64,000 nt of DNA from Dermacentor variabilis. Lineage: Eukaryota; Arthropoda; Arachnida; Ixodida; Ixodidae. The position numbers and the translations under genes are program-made. The notes under the pieces are model-generated. The model had not been told where the DNA came from. It saw only the letters and a list, made by a program, of their open reading frames with translations, and searched no databases. The stretch covers positions 243,032,584 through 243,096,583 of the forward strand of contig NC_134570.1 in NCBI RefSeq assembly GCF_050947875.1, in the 5' to 3' direction. This document shows, piece by piece, positions 53,490-63,983 of this stretch (its first letter is position 1; each line of letters begins with the position of its first letter).

Positions 53490-55450
53490 CAAGCCATCCC
53501 TGAGCTTGTTTGCCAGTGGCCTGTTTCTAAGATCACACACTGTGTGGCGCCTGAGGTTTACAGGATATTCCTCTTCTGCCATTGTGGCCACGAATGGCTC
53601 TGGATAGGTACTTTTAAACTAGCTAGCCCTTCCATGGCTGGTTTATAACTAGTACATGCAATATCTATAATTATCTTGTGTGCCGAACGCACTTAGGAGC
53701 AAGAGCCTCTATCAGACCACATGGCCTTTAGCTCTTCTCTCCTCTTTCTGCAACAAGGAAATAAATCAACTTCAACTTCAATACCCCTAACAGCTAAACT
53801 TTTCAGAGCAGTGAACCGAATGAATTCATTCTTGAATTGAAAGGCACAGTGAGTACTTCCCCATACAACCACTTCTTTAGTCACCTCAATTTCGGGCAAT
53901 TCAGAGTTTAAAAAGAAAATGTCTTATTTGTGCGTTCTGTTATGTAAAGACGTTTGTGGCCAGCTGCAAACAGGAAACTAAAGAAGTGGATGGAGGGACA
54001 GCTGTTGCCTTCGCTCAATTGCAAATGATAGAGCACCGCTTGCATCCTGGGGAGGCTGTGCATTTGTCTCCCATTGGCAGCAAAAGTTGTCTGTTCATCT
54101 ACTTTCACTTACCGTTTTTGTCTATTATGAATAGTATGTTTATCACAAATTCACCATCTTTAAATAATTCTGAAAAAAAGCTGAAAAAATATAGTTATAA
54201 TAATTGCTGCTCCTGTGCTTTCTTTATCTTCATTGGCTTCACATGGTTGCTTCTCAGTATTAGTGGTGTGCAAATAATCATTTGCAAGATCGAATTGAGT
54301 AGGTATAGTGTCAAAGATGAATCGGATAGGATACTGTATTTTTCAAATAGCTTTGGAAGAAAGAAAGTTCATTTAAATCATTAACATAAAATGAAGTTCA
54401 CATCATAGTAGAGTGAAATCTCTTTGTACTGAATCTCACGACGAAGCAGCACTCACGACGTGCACCGACAGTCACAGAGGAGCCATAGGGTGACATGTTG
54501 GTCCTGAGTGCAGGTAACGCGCCTTGAGCTGTTGGGCCTGCTACGCCTAAGCTCATTGATAATGCCGGAGGCTGTCAGTAAAGTGCATACCAAGCACTTG
54601 CAGTGTTCGCATATCTGTACATGCTGCACCTCTGGCATATCATCGCCAAACGTTACCAACCAAAGCATCTACGGATTTTATCACTTTCTATGTGTTATTT
54701 GCCAGTGATTCTCCTCCTCAATCCTTAAGATTGTCGCAATTGTGAACAATACAATAGGTGTGATCACGATATCGCAGGTCTAGAGAACACTGCTGACGCC
54801 GCGATTTTCAGTGCTGCCTGTGCTGTCCTTAGCTGGGTCCTGTGCAAATTTGTATGTAGTTTGTGGCACCACGGAACGCCCAAACAGTGTGTCACTCGCA
54901 TGGAAAAGCGCAAAAAGCGTGTCTTTGTCGGCGATGTGAAGAAGGGCTCTCTGCTCTAGATGAGGTCTCTTTCTGTGGGCGATGGCGAAAGAGCTGGCAT
55001 GGATTTGTAACCACAGCCATCCAGGAATATTTGTTGCTGATGGTAGCACATGTGATTTTTCAGTTTCGCAAATTGGAAATGTTCACAATATTTTGGGCTA
55101 CAAGTTGAGTGTTGAGGTACTACTAATACAGAGGTAGTATAAAACTTTTGTTGTTATTTTGAAATATTTTGCCTTTTTCTATTTATAATGCCAAAATACG
55201 TTTTGCTAAAAACTAGGGGTGCATGAATAGTGATTCCTGAGACTGAATTGAATACAAGTTGAATAGTGCCAAAAGTGAATCGAATACTTTCAAATAGTTT
55301 TCAAATAATGAACAGCCGTTATAACAATAGAACATGATGTTCACATCCCACTATTCTTAAATTTAACAAGCTTCTGTCATTACACAGTACGTTAAGAAGT
55401 GTTGCTTATTAAAAGCACAAATGGAGCATTAGGAGCAAACAAGTGCAGTG
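53490..55450. other. No gene seen
   Basis: AT-rich. Words such as GAATCGAATA near 54290 and 55240-55310 look like low-complexity repeat. No supported exon. Confidence 0.5.
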
Positions 55451-55620
55451 AAATCTTGTTATTATGAATACCACATTAACAAGCTTTGCAGATTAATTAA
55501 ATTTTCAGAAATCCCCAGCTGACTTCTTATGGTTTCGATGTAAAAATATTTAAGTTCAGAATAACGAACTTTTCAGAATAACGATCATTATTCAGTTTTC
55601 GTGTCATGTTAACGCCTCAG
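55451..55620. mobile_element. Possible Tigger/pogo end fragment
   Basis: CAGTGAAATCTTGTTATTATG followed by repeated TTCAGAATAACGA words is similar in style to the pogo ends of P1. No partner end or TA duplication is visible. Confidence 0.35.
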
Positions 55621-55623
55621 TCA

Positions 55624-56507
55624 TAATCATCATCAGTCTATTTTATGTCCACTGCAGGACATAAAATAGACTCCCTCCCTCTCCCTGCGATCTCTAGTTA
55701 GGCCTGTCTTGTACCAACCAATTCCAACAAGCGCCCACAGATTTCCTAATTTCATCGCTCCACCTAGTCTTCTGCCATCCTCGACTGCATTTTTCTTTTG
55801 GTATCCATTCTCTAGCCCTAATGGTACAATGGTTGTCTAACCTGTGCATTACATGACCTGCCCAGCTCCATTTCTTTCTCTTAATGTCAATTAGAATATC
55901 GGCTATACCCGTTTGCTCTCTGATCCAAACCACACTCTTTCTGTCTCTTAACGTTATGCCTAGCATTCTTCGTTCCATCGCTTTTTGCACAGTCCTTAAC
56001 TTGTTCTCAAGCTTCTTTGTCAGTCTCTAAGTCTGTGCCCCATATGTCAGCTCCGGTAAAATGCACTGATTGTACACCTTCCTTTTCAATGATAATGACA
56101 AGCTTCCAGTCGGGAGCTGACAATGTCTGCCGTATGCAATCCAACCAATTTTTATTCTTCTATGAATTTCCTTCGCATGATCAGGGTTTCCTGTGATTAA
56201 TTGACCTAGGTAAACATACTCCTTCACTGAATCTAGAGATTAACTGGCGATCCTGAATTCTTGTTCTCTTGCGTGGCTATTCGTCATTATCTTTGTCTTC
56301 TGCATATTAATCTTCAACCCCACTCTTACACTCTCTTTGTTAAGGTCCTCAATCATTTGTTGTAACTCATCTGCATTGTTGCTGAATAGAACGTCATCGG
56401 CAAACCGAAGGTTGCTGACATATTTGCCGTCGATCTTTACTCCTAAGCCTTCCCAGTTTAATAGCTTGAATACTTCTAAGCACACAATGAATAGCATTGG
56501 AGAGATT
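55624..56507 (-). pseudogene. RTE LINE RT, C-terminal half and 3' end
   Basis: Minus strand. SPMLFIVCLE then LRFADDVLF (catalytic F-A-D-D present), the thumb with GLKINMQKTKIM, then YLGQLITGN, YNQCILPELTYGAQTW-like sequence, and the terminal block RRMLGITLRDRKS, WAGHVMHRLDN, WQKTRWSDEIRK. Several stops and frameshifts (e.g. near 56230 and 56020). This C-terminal block is characteristic of arthropod RTE-type elements. Confidence 0.85.
55637..55670. repeat. Perfect 14-bp hairpin at the RTE 3' end
   Basis: TCTATTTTATGTCC and GGACATAAAATAGA pair perfectly around ACTGCA. Confidence 0.9.
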
Positions 56508-56764
56508 TGTCACGAGGATCCCATCCTCGTCACCAGTGTCACAATCCACCCGGGCTCGTGAACAAGGGAGGGCTTGTGGCACCCTCCGATAGACGGACGC
56601 TCCGCAGCGTGGTGGTGCTGAACGATGACTGACCGGCGAGCAGCCGTGCTCGTCGGTGTTTATTGTGGTGCAGTGACCAATGTTGCCTGCCGAGCTTTAG
56701 CAGGCCACCGAGCTTGGCGGGCGAACCAAGATTATGCCCGAAGGGGCGTCACATACTTGCTACA
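56508..56764 (-). repeat. G7 3' LTR
   Basis: 257 bp, TGTCACGAGG ... CTTGCTACA. A polypurine tract CTGGGGGTAAGGGGG (minus strand) lies just inside at 56765-56779. Confidence 0.85.
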
Positions 56765-56856
56765 CCCCCTTACCCCCAGTTTGTTAAATGAAAAACAAAC
56801 GTCCATGCTTACACTATGAGGCTTTGCCTCCACCCTAGCTGGGTCGACGGTGCCTG

Positions 56857-57863
56857 CTATTCAGGCGAGTAACGGTCCGGTGGCCTCCGCCGTCGAGTAC
56901 TCCGCCTGGGCACCGATGTTGATGGGTCGGGTGTGGCAACGTCGGGTGCTGCCTGGACCAGCCTTGCTCCATCCGGAGGGTTCGTAGCAGTCGGCCTTGC
57001 GAGTGGTGCCGTGCTCGACACAGGTCCAACGGGTGCCGCACCACTGGCTACGGTTGCCGGCTCCGAGGTGGATGGTACTCTGCTGGAAGCGACTGGTGCT
57101 GCCGCTAGTCCTCCTGCGGGCTGGAACTCAGTGGCAGTCGAGGGTGCTTGCCAGGTCCCGAGGCGAGGCCTGACATGGTTGGCGTGTCTGTGCCACATGG
57201 CCCCATCTGGCATGCGCACGAGCAGTGATGAGGCGCTGGCAGGAGACACCACCTGTCCGGCAGACCAGGGTGGGCCAGGATGGAAGTTCCTGGCGAAAAC
57301 TGGAGCTCCCGACTCTGGCAAAAGCCCGGGACGGAACCCTTGGTCAGCAGCCAGCTTCTGCTTCAGCTGCTTCAAAAGCGCTGTGGATCAGAGGTCCGGA
57401 TGCAAGACGTCCAAGGGTGTCTTGACCATCCGACCCAGCAGGAGCTCACAGGGGGCACGGCCAGTGACATAGTGAGGCGTAGTCCGGTACTGAAATAGTA
57501 TCCGGGCAATCTGCGTCCGGAAATCCCCAGTCTGGCTCTTCTTGAGCTTGTCTTTGATGGTTTGCACCACCCGCTCGGCTGCACCATTTGAAGCAGGGTG
57601 GAACGGTGGAACCATCATCCGGCGGATTCCGTTTTTCGTCGGCCAGGCCAGGTACTCTGCGCTGGCGAAAGCAGGACCATTGTCGGACACGATGACATCT
57701 GGCAACCCCTGGGCAGCGAAGACCTGTCGTAGAGCTGCAATGGTCGCGCCTGCTGATGGAGTGGTGACAGGTATAACCTCCACCCTCTTTGAAAAGGCGT
57801 CCACCACCACCAGGAAGTAATGGCCCTTGAAGGGTCCCCCAAAATCCACATGTAGGCGGGACC
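56857..57863 (-). pseudogene. G7 integrase, catalytic core and C-terminus
   Basis: Minus strand, one frame with one TGA near 57388-57390 (probably from CGA). Core RLHVDFGGPFKGHYF, SDNGPAFAS and HPASNGAAERVVQ carry the D, D and E residues, with 35 residues between the last two as in DD35E integrases. The tail contains SGAPVFARNFHPGPPW and a Pro/Ala-rich end closing in an Arg-rich stretch. It is very close to G3 integrase. The N-terminal zinc domain is absent, replaced by the SGNH frame. Confidence 0.87.
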
Positions 57864-58870
57864 AGTGAATGCCATCCAGGCCGAAAGGGGGCAAGTTTTT
57901 CCCCCCGATCATTCTGTTCACCTCCACCACATCAAACCTGAGGGCTCGCCCCAACTCCCTAATCATTACATTGGCCTCCACTACCTGTTCTTCAATGAAA
58001 GGGCCCTGTCCCCTGACCTCTGGGACAGTACACAGGGCAATGTGCACCGCCTCAGAGGTCGCCCTTAATTTCGCCACTCCCTCTTGAATCTGTCTAGCCA
58101 ACATTCGCCCCCTATTCTGCAGGACGTCATTCACCCCAGCATGCAAAATTGCCAGGTTTCTTCCCTCTCTGTTTTCATTCAGTTTGTTTTTGGCTCTCTC
58201 CGCCACAGCTTCGAATTCAACCCCCGGCATGCATTCGACCTTCACCCATCTGTCATACTGCACTGTTCTGAGGAGTGCTTTTTGCATTCGTGATACGTTG
58301 GAGCTTCCAACGACCCAGACCTTTCTGTCTTCAAGCAAATCTTGCCTCCCTCCTGTCTCTGTCGGCTGGGTCTTCCCTGCCTCCTCGCCTTCTCTGCCTC
58401 CTGTCGTCTCATCCCTCTGTACCTGTGTCTCCCGCGGTCCCCACGTTAACGTGTCCGCCCCCCATTCTGCTCCACTGGGTGATCCTCCCGCTTCCTTTTC
58501 CTTCAATTCCTGCTGTGCTTCCCTCTCAGCTTCTCTCTCTCTCATCTCTTTCAATTGTTTTTCCAATTGCTGCCCTTTCTCTCACTCCTCACTCCGTTTC
58601 CGTTCTAACGCCTCCATTCTTGAGGCCCACTCCCTCTCGATCCTTTCCTCAAACTCTGCGCGTTTCATTTTTTTCTTTCTCGAGTTCCTTCTTTGTCCTC
58701 GCCATTTCACTCTTTAGCTGCTTCTCCAAATTCTCAATCACCTTACACAGCCTGCACACGAAGCCGTTCCCTTCCGCCTCTGCCACGGTTTTGAATGTCG
58801 TTTCATCCAGATAACACCATCGTTCACACCTCTCACACTGGACGAGGTCCCCGCCTTCCTCCTTGGCTTT
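57864..58870 (-). pseudogene. PHD finger-coiled coil-SGNH hydrolase frame fused to G7 integrase
   Basis: Minus strand. At 58740-58850 CERCERWCYL ... CRLC gives a PHD-like zinc finger. A Glu/Lys/Arg-rich coiled coil follows, with a frameshift in an A-run near 58670 and a TGA near 58580. From 58566 the frame is open with no break: VWVVGSSNVSR (SGNH block I, G-S-S), AILHAGVNDV (block III, Asn-Asp) and GLDGIHWS (block V, Asp-x-x-His). It passes straight into the integrase at residue ~235 of the 392-residue open stretch. PHD plus esterase is known in ORF1 of CR1-type LINEs, so the likely source is a LINE ORF1. The fusion junction shares Trp-Ser-Arg with the G3 integrase. Confidence 0.75.
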
Positions 58871-59299
58871 TCTAGCCGGCCGTCCGATGAATTCTCTTGT
58901 CCTACTGTTATTTAACAGTGTAAAAGCGAGGGAAAAAAATTAACTATAATAAAGACCACTGGCAATCTCTAGAAGAACAAAGAGAGCTAGTAAAATAACC
59001 AAACCAATAACCAAGGGGAAAAGGCAAAAGAGAAAAAAAAGGACAAAGAAAAAAAAACTTTTAGCCCTAACTATTAAACTTTTAGTCCTAACTGTTATGT
59101 ATTGGCCCACGACCTACTTTATCGCCCTACTTCGGCTAAGTGTTTGCCTGGCTTCGCAGTGCTCCAATTCTCTGCAACCTACGTTTCTGGCCCTATCTCC
59201 ATTCAGATTTCCCGCCGCTGCAATTAGAAATAAAAATAGAAATAGAACTTAGCTGTCGGCATCCGTCCGTCCCGGCTCCGTCTTGGCTCCCGAAATTGT
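58871..59299 (-). other. Non-coding leader upstream of the PHD-SGNH frame
   Basis: No frame seen. It may be the 5' untranslated region of the LINE that donated the PHD-SGNH frame. It abuts the truncated right LTR near 59300. Confidence 0.45.
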
Positions 59300-59397
59300 G
59301 ATGCGGTGACCAATGTTGCCTGCCGAGCTTTAGCAGGCCACCGAGCTTGGCGGGCGAACTAAGATTATGCCCGAGGGGGCGTCACATACTTGCTGCA
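59300..59397 (-). repeat. G7 5' LTR remnant
   Basis: Matches 56667-56764 closely. Only the outer 98 bp survive; the rest of the LTR and the primer site are replaced by the leader of the PHD-SGNH region. Confidence 0.82.
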
Positions 59398-59937
59398 AGA
59401 TTGTGTCTCCCTGAATGACCCCTTTCTTTATAGGTATCTTCCTGCTTTTCTTGTGTAGAATTAAGGTAGCTGTAGAACCTCTGCAGATATTTTCCAAGGT
59501 ATTTACGTAAGCGTTCTGTACTCCTTGATTACATAATGCCGCTATGACAGTTGGTATCTCTACTGAATCAAATGCCTTTTCGTAATCTGTAAAAGCCATA
59601 TAGAGAGGCTTATTATACTCTGCAGATTTCTCAATAACCTGATTAATAACATGGATGTGATCCATTGTAGAGTATCTCTTCCTGAAGCCAGCCTGTTCCC
59701 TTGGTTGACTAAAGTCCAGTGTTGCCCTTAATATATTGGAGATTATTTTGGTAAATATTTTATATAATACTTGGGAGTAAGCTAATGGGCCTATAGTTTT
59801 TCAATTCTTTAACATCTCCTTTTTTGTGGATTAGTATAATGTTTGCATTCTTCCAGTTTTCTGTTACCCTTGAAGTCGATAGACACCTCATAGAGAGAGT
59901 CGCCTGTTTTACAAGCATTATGTCTCCTCCATCACAT
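59398..59937 (-). pseudogene. RTE LINE RT, N-terminal half
   Basis: Minus strand: NIILIHKKGDVKELKNYRPISLL, EQAGFRK, then an open stretch with FTDYEKAFDSVE (motif A aspartate present) and KKGVIQGDTI, cut by G7. Frameshifts near 59670 and 59780. It continues at 56507. Confidence 0.83.
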
Positions 59938-60167
59938 CATCATCATCATTTATTGGTCCTTAAAGACCCCTGGAAGGGGCATTACATAAGGGGGGGGGGG
60001 AACGTCGAACACAGCAATGTAGGTCACTGTCAAACATTGTCACAGTCAGTGATCAGCAGGATATACACAGAAGAAAAAGTACGAAAATACCCCTTAAAGT
60101 AAGCATTAACAAGTATAAAAACAGCAACAGTAAACGATGCAAACAGAAGCAGGCAAGAATTCTCACA

Positions 60168-60975
60168 TCATGTTTTCAAATAGGATGTCAGCAACTGCCG
60201 GAACTTATATGGATCGTGTTCTATTACAATATGGTCCGGTAATGAATTCCATTCTGGAATCGCAAGAGGTCGGAGTAACTTGTTAAATGTGTTACAAGAG
60301 CCATGCAGATGTAGAATGCTCATGGAGTTGAAAAGACGGCGTGATGTTCGGAGAGGTGGATGCAGGAGAGAGTCCCGAAGCGAAGGAAAACAGCAGTATA
60401 GCTTATGAAATGACAAACAGGCGATTTTTCGTCTGTGCGTCAGAGGCTCGATATCAAGCGATAATTTTATATTGGTAACACTGGAGTGGGTGTCGTAGTC
60501 GGATGAAATATATCGGGCTGCACGGTTTTGAATGGCTTCTAGGCTATCGATTAGGTAAGCCTGATGTGGATTCCAAATTGGACAGCCAAATTCTAGTTTG
60601 GTTCGGACAAAAGTTTTGTAAGCTAGACTGTGAATAGAGGGGGGGGGGGGGGCAGAAGCTGAGGTGCTGTCTAATGAACCAAAGTGATTTCGATGCATAA
60701 GCTGCAATCTTCGTGATGTGCTCAGACCAGGTGAGTTTGCTGGTGATGTGAATTCCAAGATAACGGTAAGATTCAACATGGGAAAAGGTGGTTGAGTACA
60801 ACGAATATGCGTAGCTGAGGTCAGTGCGCTTGCATGTTAGCTGCATGTATTTGCACTTTGATACATTCAGCTTCATTAGCCATGTCAAACACTAGTCTTC
60901 AATTCTGACCAAGTCATTTTGAAGCAACAACTGATCATTGTATGTGGTTATACGGTGGTACAAGACGCAGTCTTT
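60168..60975 (-). pseudogene. CR1-like LINE ORF2, C-terminal part
   Basis: Minus strand: DCVLYHRITT resumes after the insertion, with KLNVSKCKYMQLTCKR, YRYLGIHITSKLTWSEHI, YKTFVRTKLEFGCPIWNPH and the terminal WNSLPDHIV block to a stop at 60168-60170. One frameshift near 60650, at a run of about ten C residues (G on the plus strand), splits two otherwise long frames. Typical end of a CR1/Jockey-type RT. Confidence 0.85.
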
Positions 60976-61557
60976 TATTTATTTTATTTATTTATACATA
61001 CTGCAGCCCCTTTATGGGGCTATTGCAGGAGTGGGTTAGACAAAAGAAGTCATACAAGAAGAACAAGTAAACAATAACATATTAAAAATTCACAAGAAAT
61101 AAGGCAGATGACACAAATGAAACTCAAAATAACAGCAACACTGGGAGTCAGTACAAAAATGAGAATGAGTCAATACACTGTAACAACAAGAAAATACATA
61201 AAATCAGGTGTGGTTAACTTTTAACAGGAACCCGCCGTGGTTGCTCAGCTATGGTGTTGGGTTGCTGAGCACAAGGTCGCGGGATCGAATCCCGGCCACG
61301 GCGGCCACATTTCGATGGGGGCGAAATGCGAAAACACCCGTGTACTTAGATTTAGGTGCACGTTAAAGAACCCCAGGTGGTCGAAATTTCCGGAGTCCTC
61401 CACTTCGGCGTGCCTCATAATCAGAAAGTGGTTTTGGCACGTAAAACCACATAATTTAATTTAAATTTTTAACTGGAAATCGTTTAATGGCAGTGACCTA
61501 ATTGTTCCGGGAATTAAGTTCCAGAATTCAACAGTATGTGGGAAAAAGCTGTATTTA
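60976..61557 (-). mobile_element. LINE 3' tail inserted in the CR1-like RT, carrying Ruka copy 2
   Basis: Its coding end (KYSFFPHTVEFWNLIP, SLPLNDFQL) is followed by Ruka, then 3' untranslated sequence ending in a TTTATTTATTTATT tract (A-rich tail on the coding strand). It interrupts the F-A-D-D motif of the host LINE between RLFAD and DCVLY. Confidence 0.78.
61229..61465 (+). mobile_element. Ruka-type SINE, copy 2
   Basis: Same sequence family as 35441-35677. The A box lacks three bases (TTGCTCAGCTATGG), so Pol III transcription from this copy is doubtful. An imperfect 11-bp duplication lies at 61218-61228 (CTTTTAACAGG) and 61466-61476 (TTTTTAACTGG). Confidence 0.9.
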
Positions 61558-62720
61558 ATCTGCGAAAAGACGAATGCACGATGAAATGCTGGAAGGAAGA
61601 TCGTTTATGAAGATTAAAAACAAAAGTGGGCTGAGCACCGAGCCCTGCGGGACACCAGAAAGAACTTCAGTTGTGGGCGAATGATCATTATCGATAACAG
61701 TGAATTGACAACGATCGGATAGAAAACAACGAATCCATGTTAATATCAGCAAATCAAGATACAAGCATGAAAGTTTGGCTAAAAGGCGCTCATGGGGTAC
61801 ACGATCGAAAGCTTTCGAGAAGTCTAGATATATGACGGCCGTCTGAAATGCGGAATCTAAATTCAGGTGAAGATCGGTTGTGAAATGGAAAAGTTGGGTT
61901 TCGCATGAATAACCGGATCTGAAGCCGTGCTGGTTGGGAAAAAAGCTGTTGGAATCAAGGTGAGATGCAACTTGTGAGTATATTATATGCTCTAGTAGTT
62001 TGCAAGCAATGCATGTTAGTGAAATCGGTCGGTAGTTAGAAGGATCAGAACGGTTACTTGCTTTAAAAACCAGTACTACCTTGCTCAGCTTCCAGTCGTC
62101 TGGAATTGAGCCGGTAGCAATCGATTGCACAAATATTATTTGCAGAAACTGGCTTGATATGTCGTTGGTGCATTTAAGTATTTTAGATGATATATTATCA
62201 GGTCCCGGGGCGCTTGAAACTTTAATCCTTTCAACAAGTTTTATGATACCATGTGTAGTGATGATAATGGGTGGCTTCTGTGAAAACAGAAACTTAGATA
62301 GGGGAAGGATATCTAAGGTCGATTCATTAGTAAAAACTGAGGAATAGTAAGAATTCATTACATCACTGCGTTTGTCTGGTGGAACATCAGAACCGTTATT
62401 GCTAAACAATGAGATATTATGTGATGACCTAATGCCGGGAGTTAAAAGTTTCCAGAATTTTTTTGGATTGGAGCGAATAATGTCCTGTAGATCCCGATGA
62501 TGAAATTTTCCTTTTGAGTATCGCAAAAGTTTTGTGTAATCGCGAAGACAAGAGAAATACCTTTCCCAACACAAAGCGCTAGCCGAATGTTTTGCTGCCC
62601 GCTTTTATTTGAAAGTTATCTGAGGGCATTAGAAAACCAGGGTCTGCTGGCATCGCCTCGAATGCAAACAAGGGGTACATATTGGTCAACGAGTGATAAC
62701 AATTTTTGTTTGAAAAGCAG
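61558..62720 (-). pseudogene. CR1-like LINE ORF2, reverse transcriptase
   Basis: A 339-codon minus-strand open stretch (61555-62574): KVSSAPGPDNISSKIL, DDWKLSKVVLVFK, NYRPISLTCIACKLLE, NQHGFRSGYSC, VIYLDFSKAFDRVPH (motif A), GVPQGSVLSPLLFLIFINDLP and RLFAD, cut by the insertion inside the F-A-D-D box. A frameshift near 62590 separates it from the endonuclease side. RT motifs are intact up to the insertion. Confidence 0.9.
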
Positions 62721-63537
62721 TCAATTGTCATTTACTGTTCTGGAAGTGGAGGACATGCGGAAGTAATGAAAAAACTTGTCCAGCTCGATGATAATAATCT
62801 GAATGTCAGCCTTCTTATAGTCTCGGATATATTTGACAGATGGTTGACGAGTAGGGATGGGTATGGACAGTTTGAACAATAAGGAGCAATGATTGCTGAA
62901 AGCGGGAATGCATGATAATGACTGAATGGATTCAGGGTTCGAAGCAAGAACAAGGTCAAGAGTATTGTTTTGGCGGGTTGACATGTCAACTGTTTGTGTA
63001 AGATTGAAGGTAAGAACTAAATTAATAAACTCTTTCGATTGGCCACTGTGCGCCGATAAGCCAGTTAATGTCAGGGAAGTTGAAATCACCACAAAGTAAG
63101 CACCTCGCGCGGGGATAGCGGGCTTGAAGTTCCAGTAGGATTGAATACAGTTGGTTAACAAATGAAATGTCGGCGTCCGGGGCACGATAGCATGCAATTA
63201 AAATGATTGTGCTGGAACGAAGTGTTAATTTCAGAGCAACAATCTCATGATTACTGATTGGTAAGACACAAAAAGAGGGCACACTCGACCTCACGAAAAC
63301 AAGCACACCGCCACCCCTCCGTCCCACTCTGTCGCGCCTGTACACCGTGAAAGGTCGCACATTGTGTAGCGACTCATCATTTGAGATATCAGAAGTTAGC
63401 CAGGACTCGGTAAATATTGCTATGTCTGTACTGCTATCATTTAGGAAGGCTTCAACAGCGTCTTTCTTCGGCAGATAGCTGCGAATATTGGCTAGAAGAA
63501 CCGCCAAACTATGATAAGTCGGTGCGAAGTATCTCAC
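62721..63537 (-). pseudogene. CR1-like LINE ORF2, endonuclease
   Basis: Apurinic-like endonuclease on the minus strand: NIRSYLPKKDAVEAFL, IFTESWL, RRDRVGRRGGGVLVFV, ACYRAPD and LCGDFNFPDINW. A frameshift near 63060 moves to the second open piece (62721-63197) with LDLVLAS and SNHCSLLF, the S-D-H block with Asp replaced by Asn. Nicks target DNA for target-primed reverse transcription in this family. Confidence 0.87.
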
Positions 63538-63983
63538 GCAGGGTGACTGCGGCCGGGGGCGTGGCGGTGACCCGCAAGCGGGTGACGATTGCTATAATTG
63601 CACTTCCTCGACAGAATTTGTTTCGGAATTGGATATGAATTGTTTTTCATGGTGAGCTTGTCGAATCGGATCTTAAAGTTAGTGCTCCTTTCTTGGGCGT
63701 AAGTGAAAAGCATTTTTCGGGCTGTTCGCTCTGTTGAATAATCATCACGAATTGCGTAAGACGTATCTTTAAGCTTGGGTCCCGCTGATAGAATGTTTGA
63801 TTTAACTTTGAAACGCCTGAATTTTACAACTATAGGGCGCTTTTCGTCTGCCTGGAATTGTCCCAGCCGGTGCGCTCGCTCAATGTCGTCAGGATTTATG
63901 GCAACGCCAAGTTTCTCTGAGCAAAAGGAAATAATCTGGGTCCAGGTTTCGCCATTATTATCCTTGATTCCGAAAAAAATCAA
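63534..63983 (-). pseudogene. CR1-like LINE ORF1, C-terminal part
   Basis: Minus strand, open from the window edge: IFFGIKDNNGETWTQII, DDIERAHRLGQF, RPIVVKFRRFKVKSNIL, then RTARKMLFTYAQERS and KIRFDKLTM. This is the L1/CR1-type RNA-binding ORF1 (RRM plus C-terminal domain). The last ~25 residues (KQILSRKCNY...) look frame-shifted. The N-terminus is beyond the window. Confidence 0.78.

Larger units (their letters stand above)
56508..59397 (-). mobile_element. G7: gypsy LTR chimera carrying a PHD-SGNH frame, nested in the RTE LINE
   Basis: Left LTR 56508-56764 and a 98-bp right LTR remnant, with an exact 5-bp duplication AGATT (56503-56507 and 59398-59402). Removing it restores the RTE RT order GDTI to SPML. 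Between the LTRs, on the minus strand, lie a PHD/coiled-coil/SGNH region and a gypsy integrase. Gag, protease, RT and RNase H of the gypsy are absent. Confidence 0.85.
55624..59937 (-). mobile_element. RTE-type LINE (minus strand), split by G7
   Basis: RT sequence from 59937 downward, interrupted by G7 (56508-59397), then continuing to a 3' end at ~55624 with a CATCAT tail (GATGATG on the coding strand). Its 5' part is missing at the CR1-like LINE border. Confidence 0.85.

Noticed and set aside
58184..58814. Two Ser/Leu/Pro-rich plus-strand ORFs of ~180 codons
   Set aside because: They are the antisense of the coiled coil and SGNH region, which has clear domain motifs on the minus strand.
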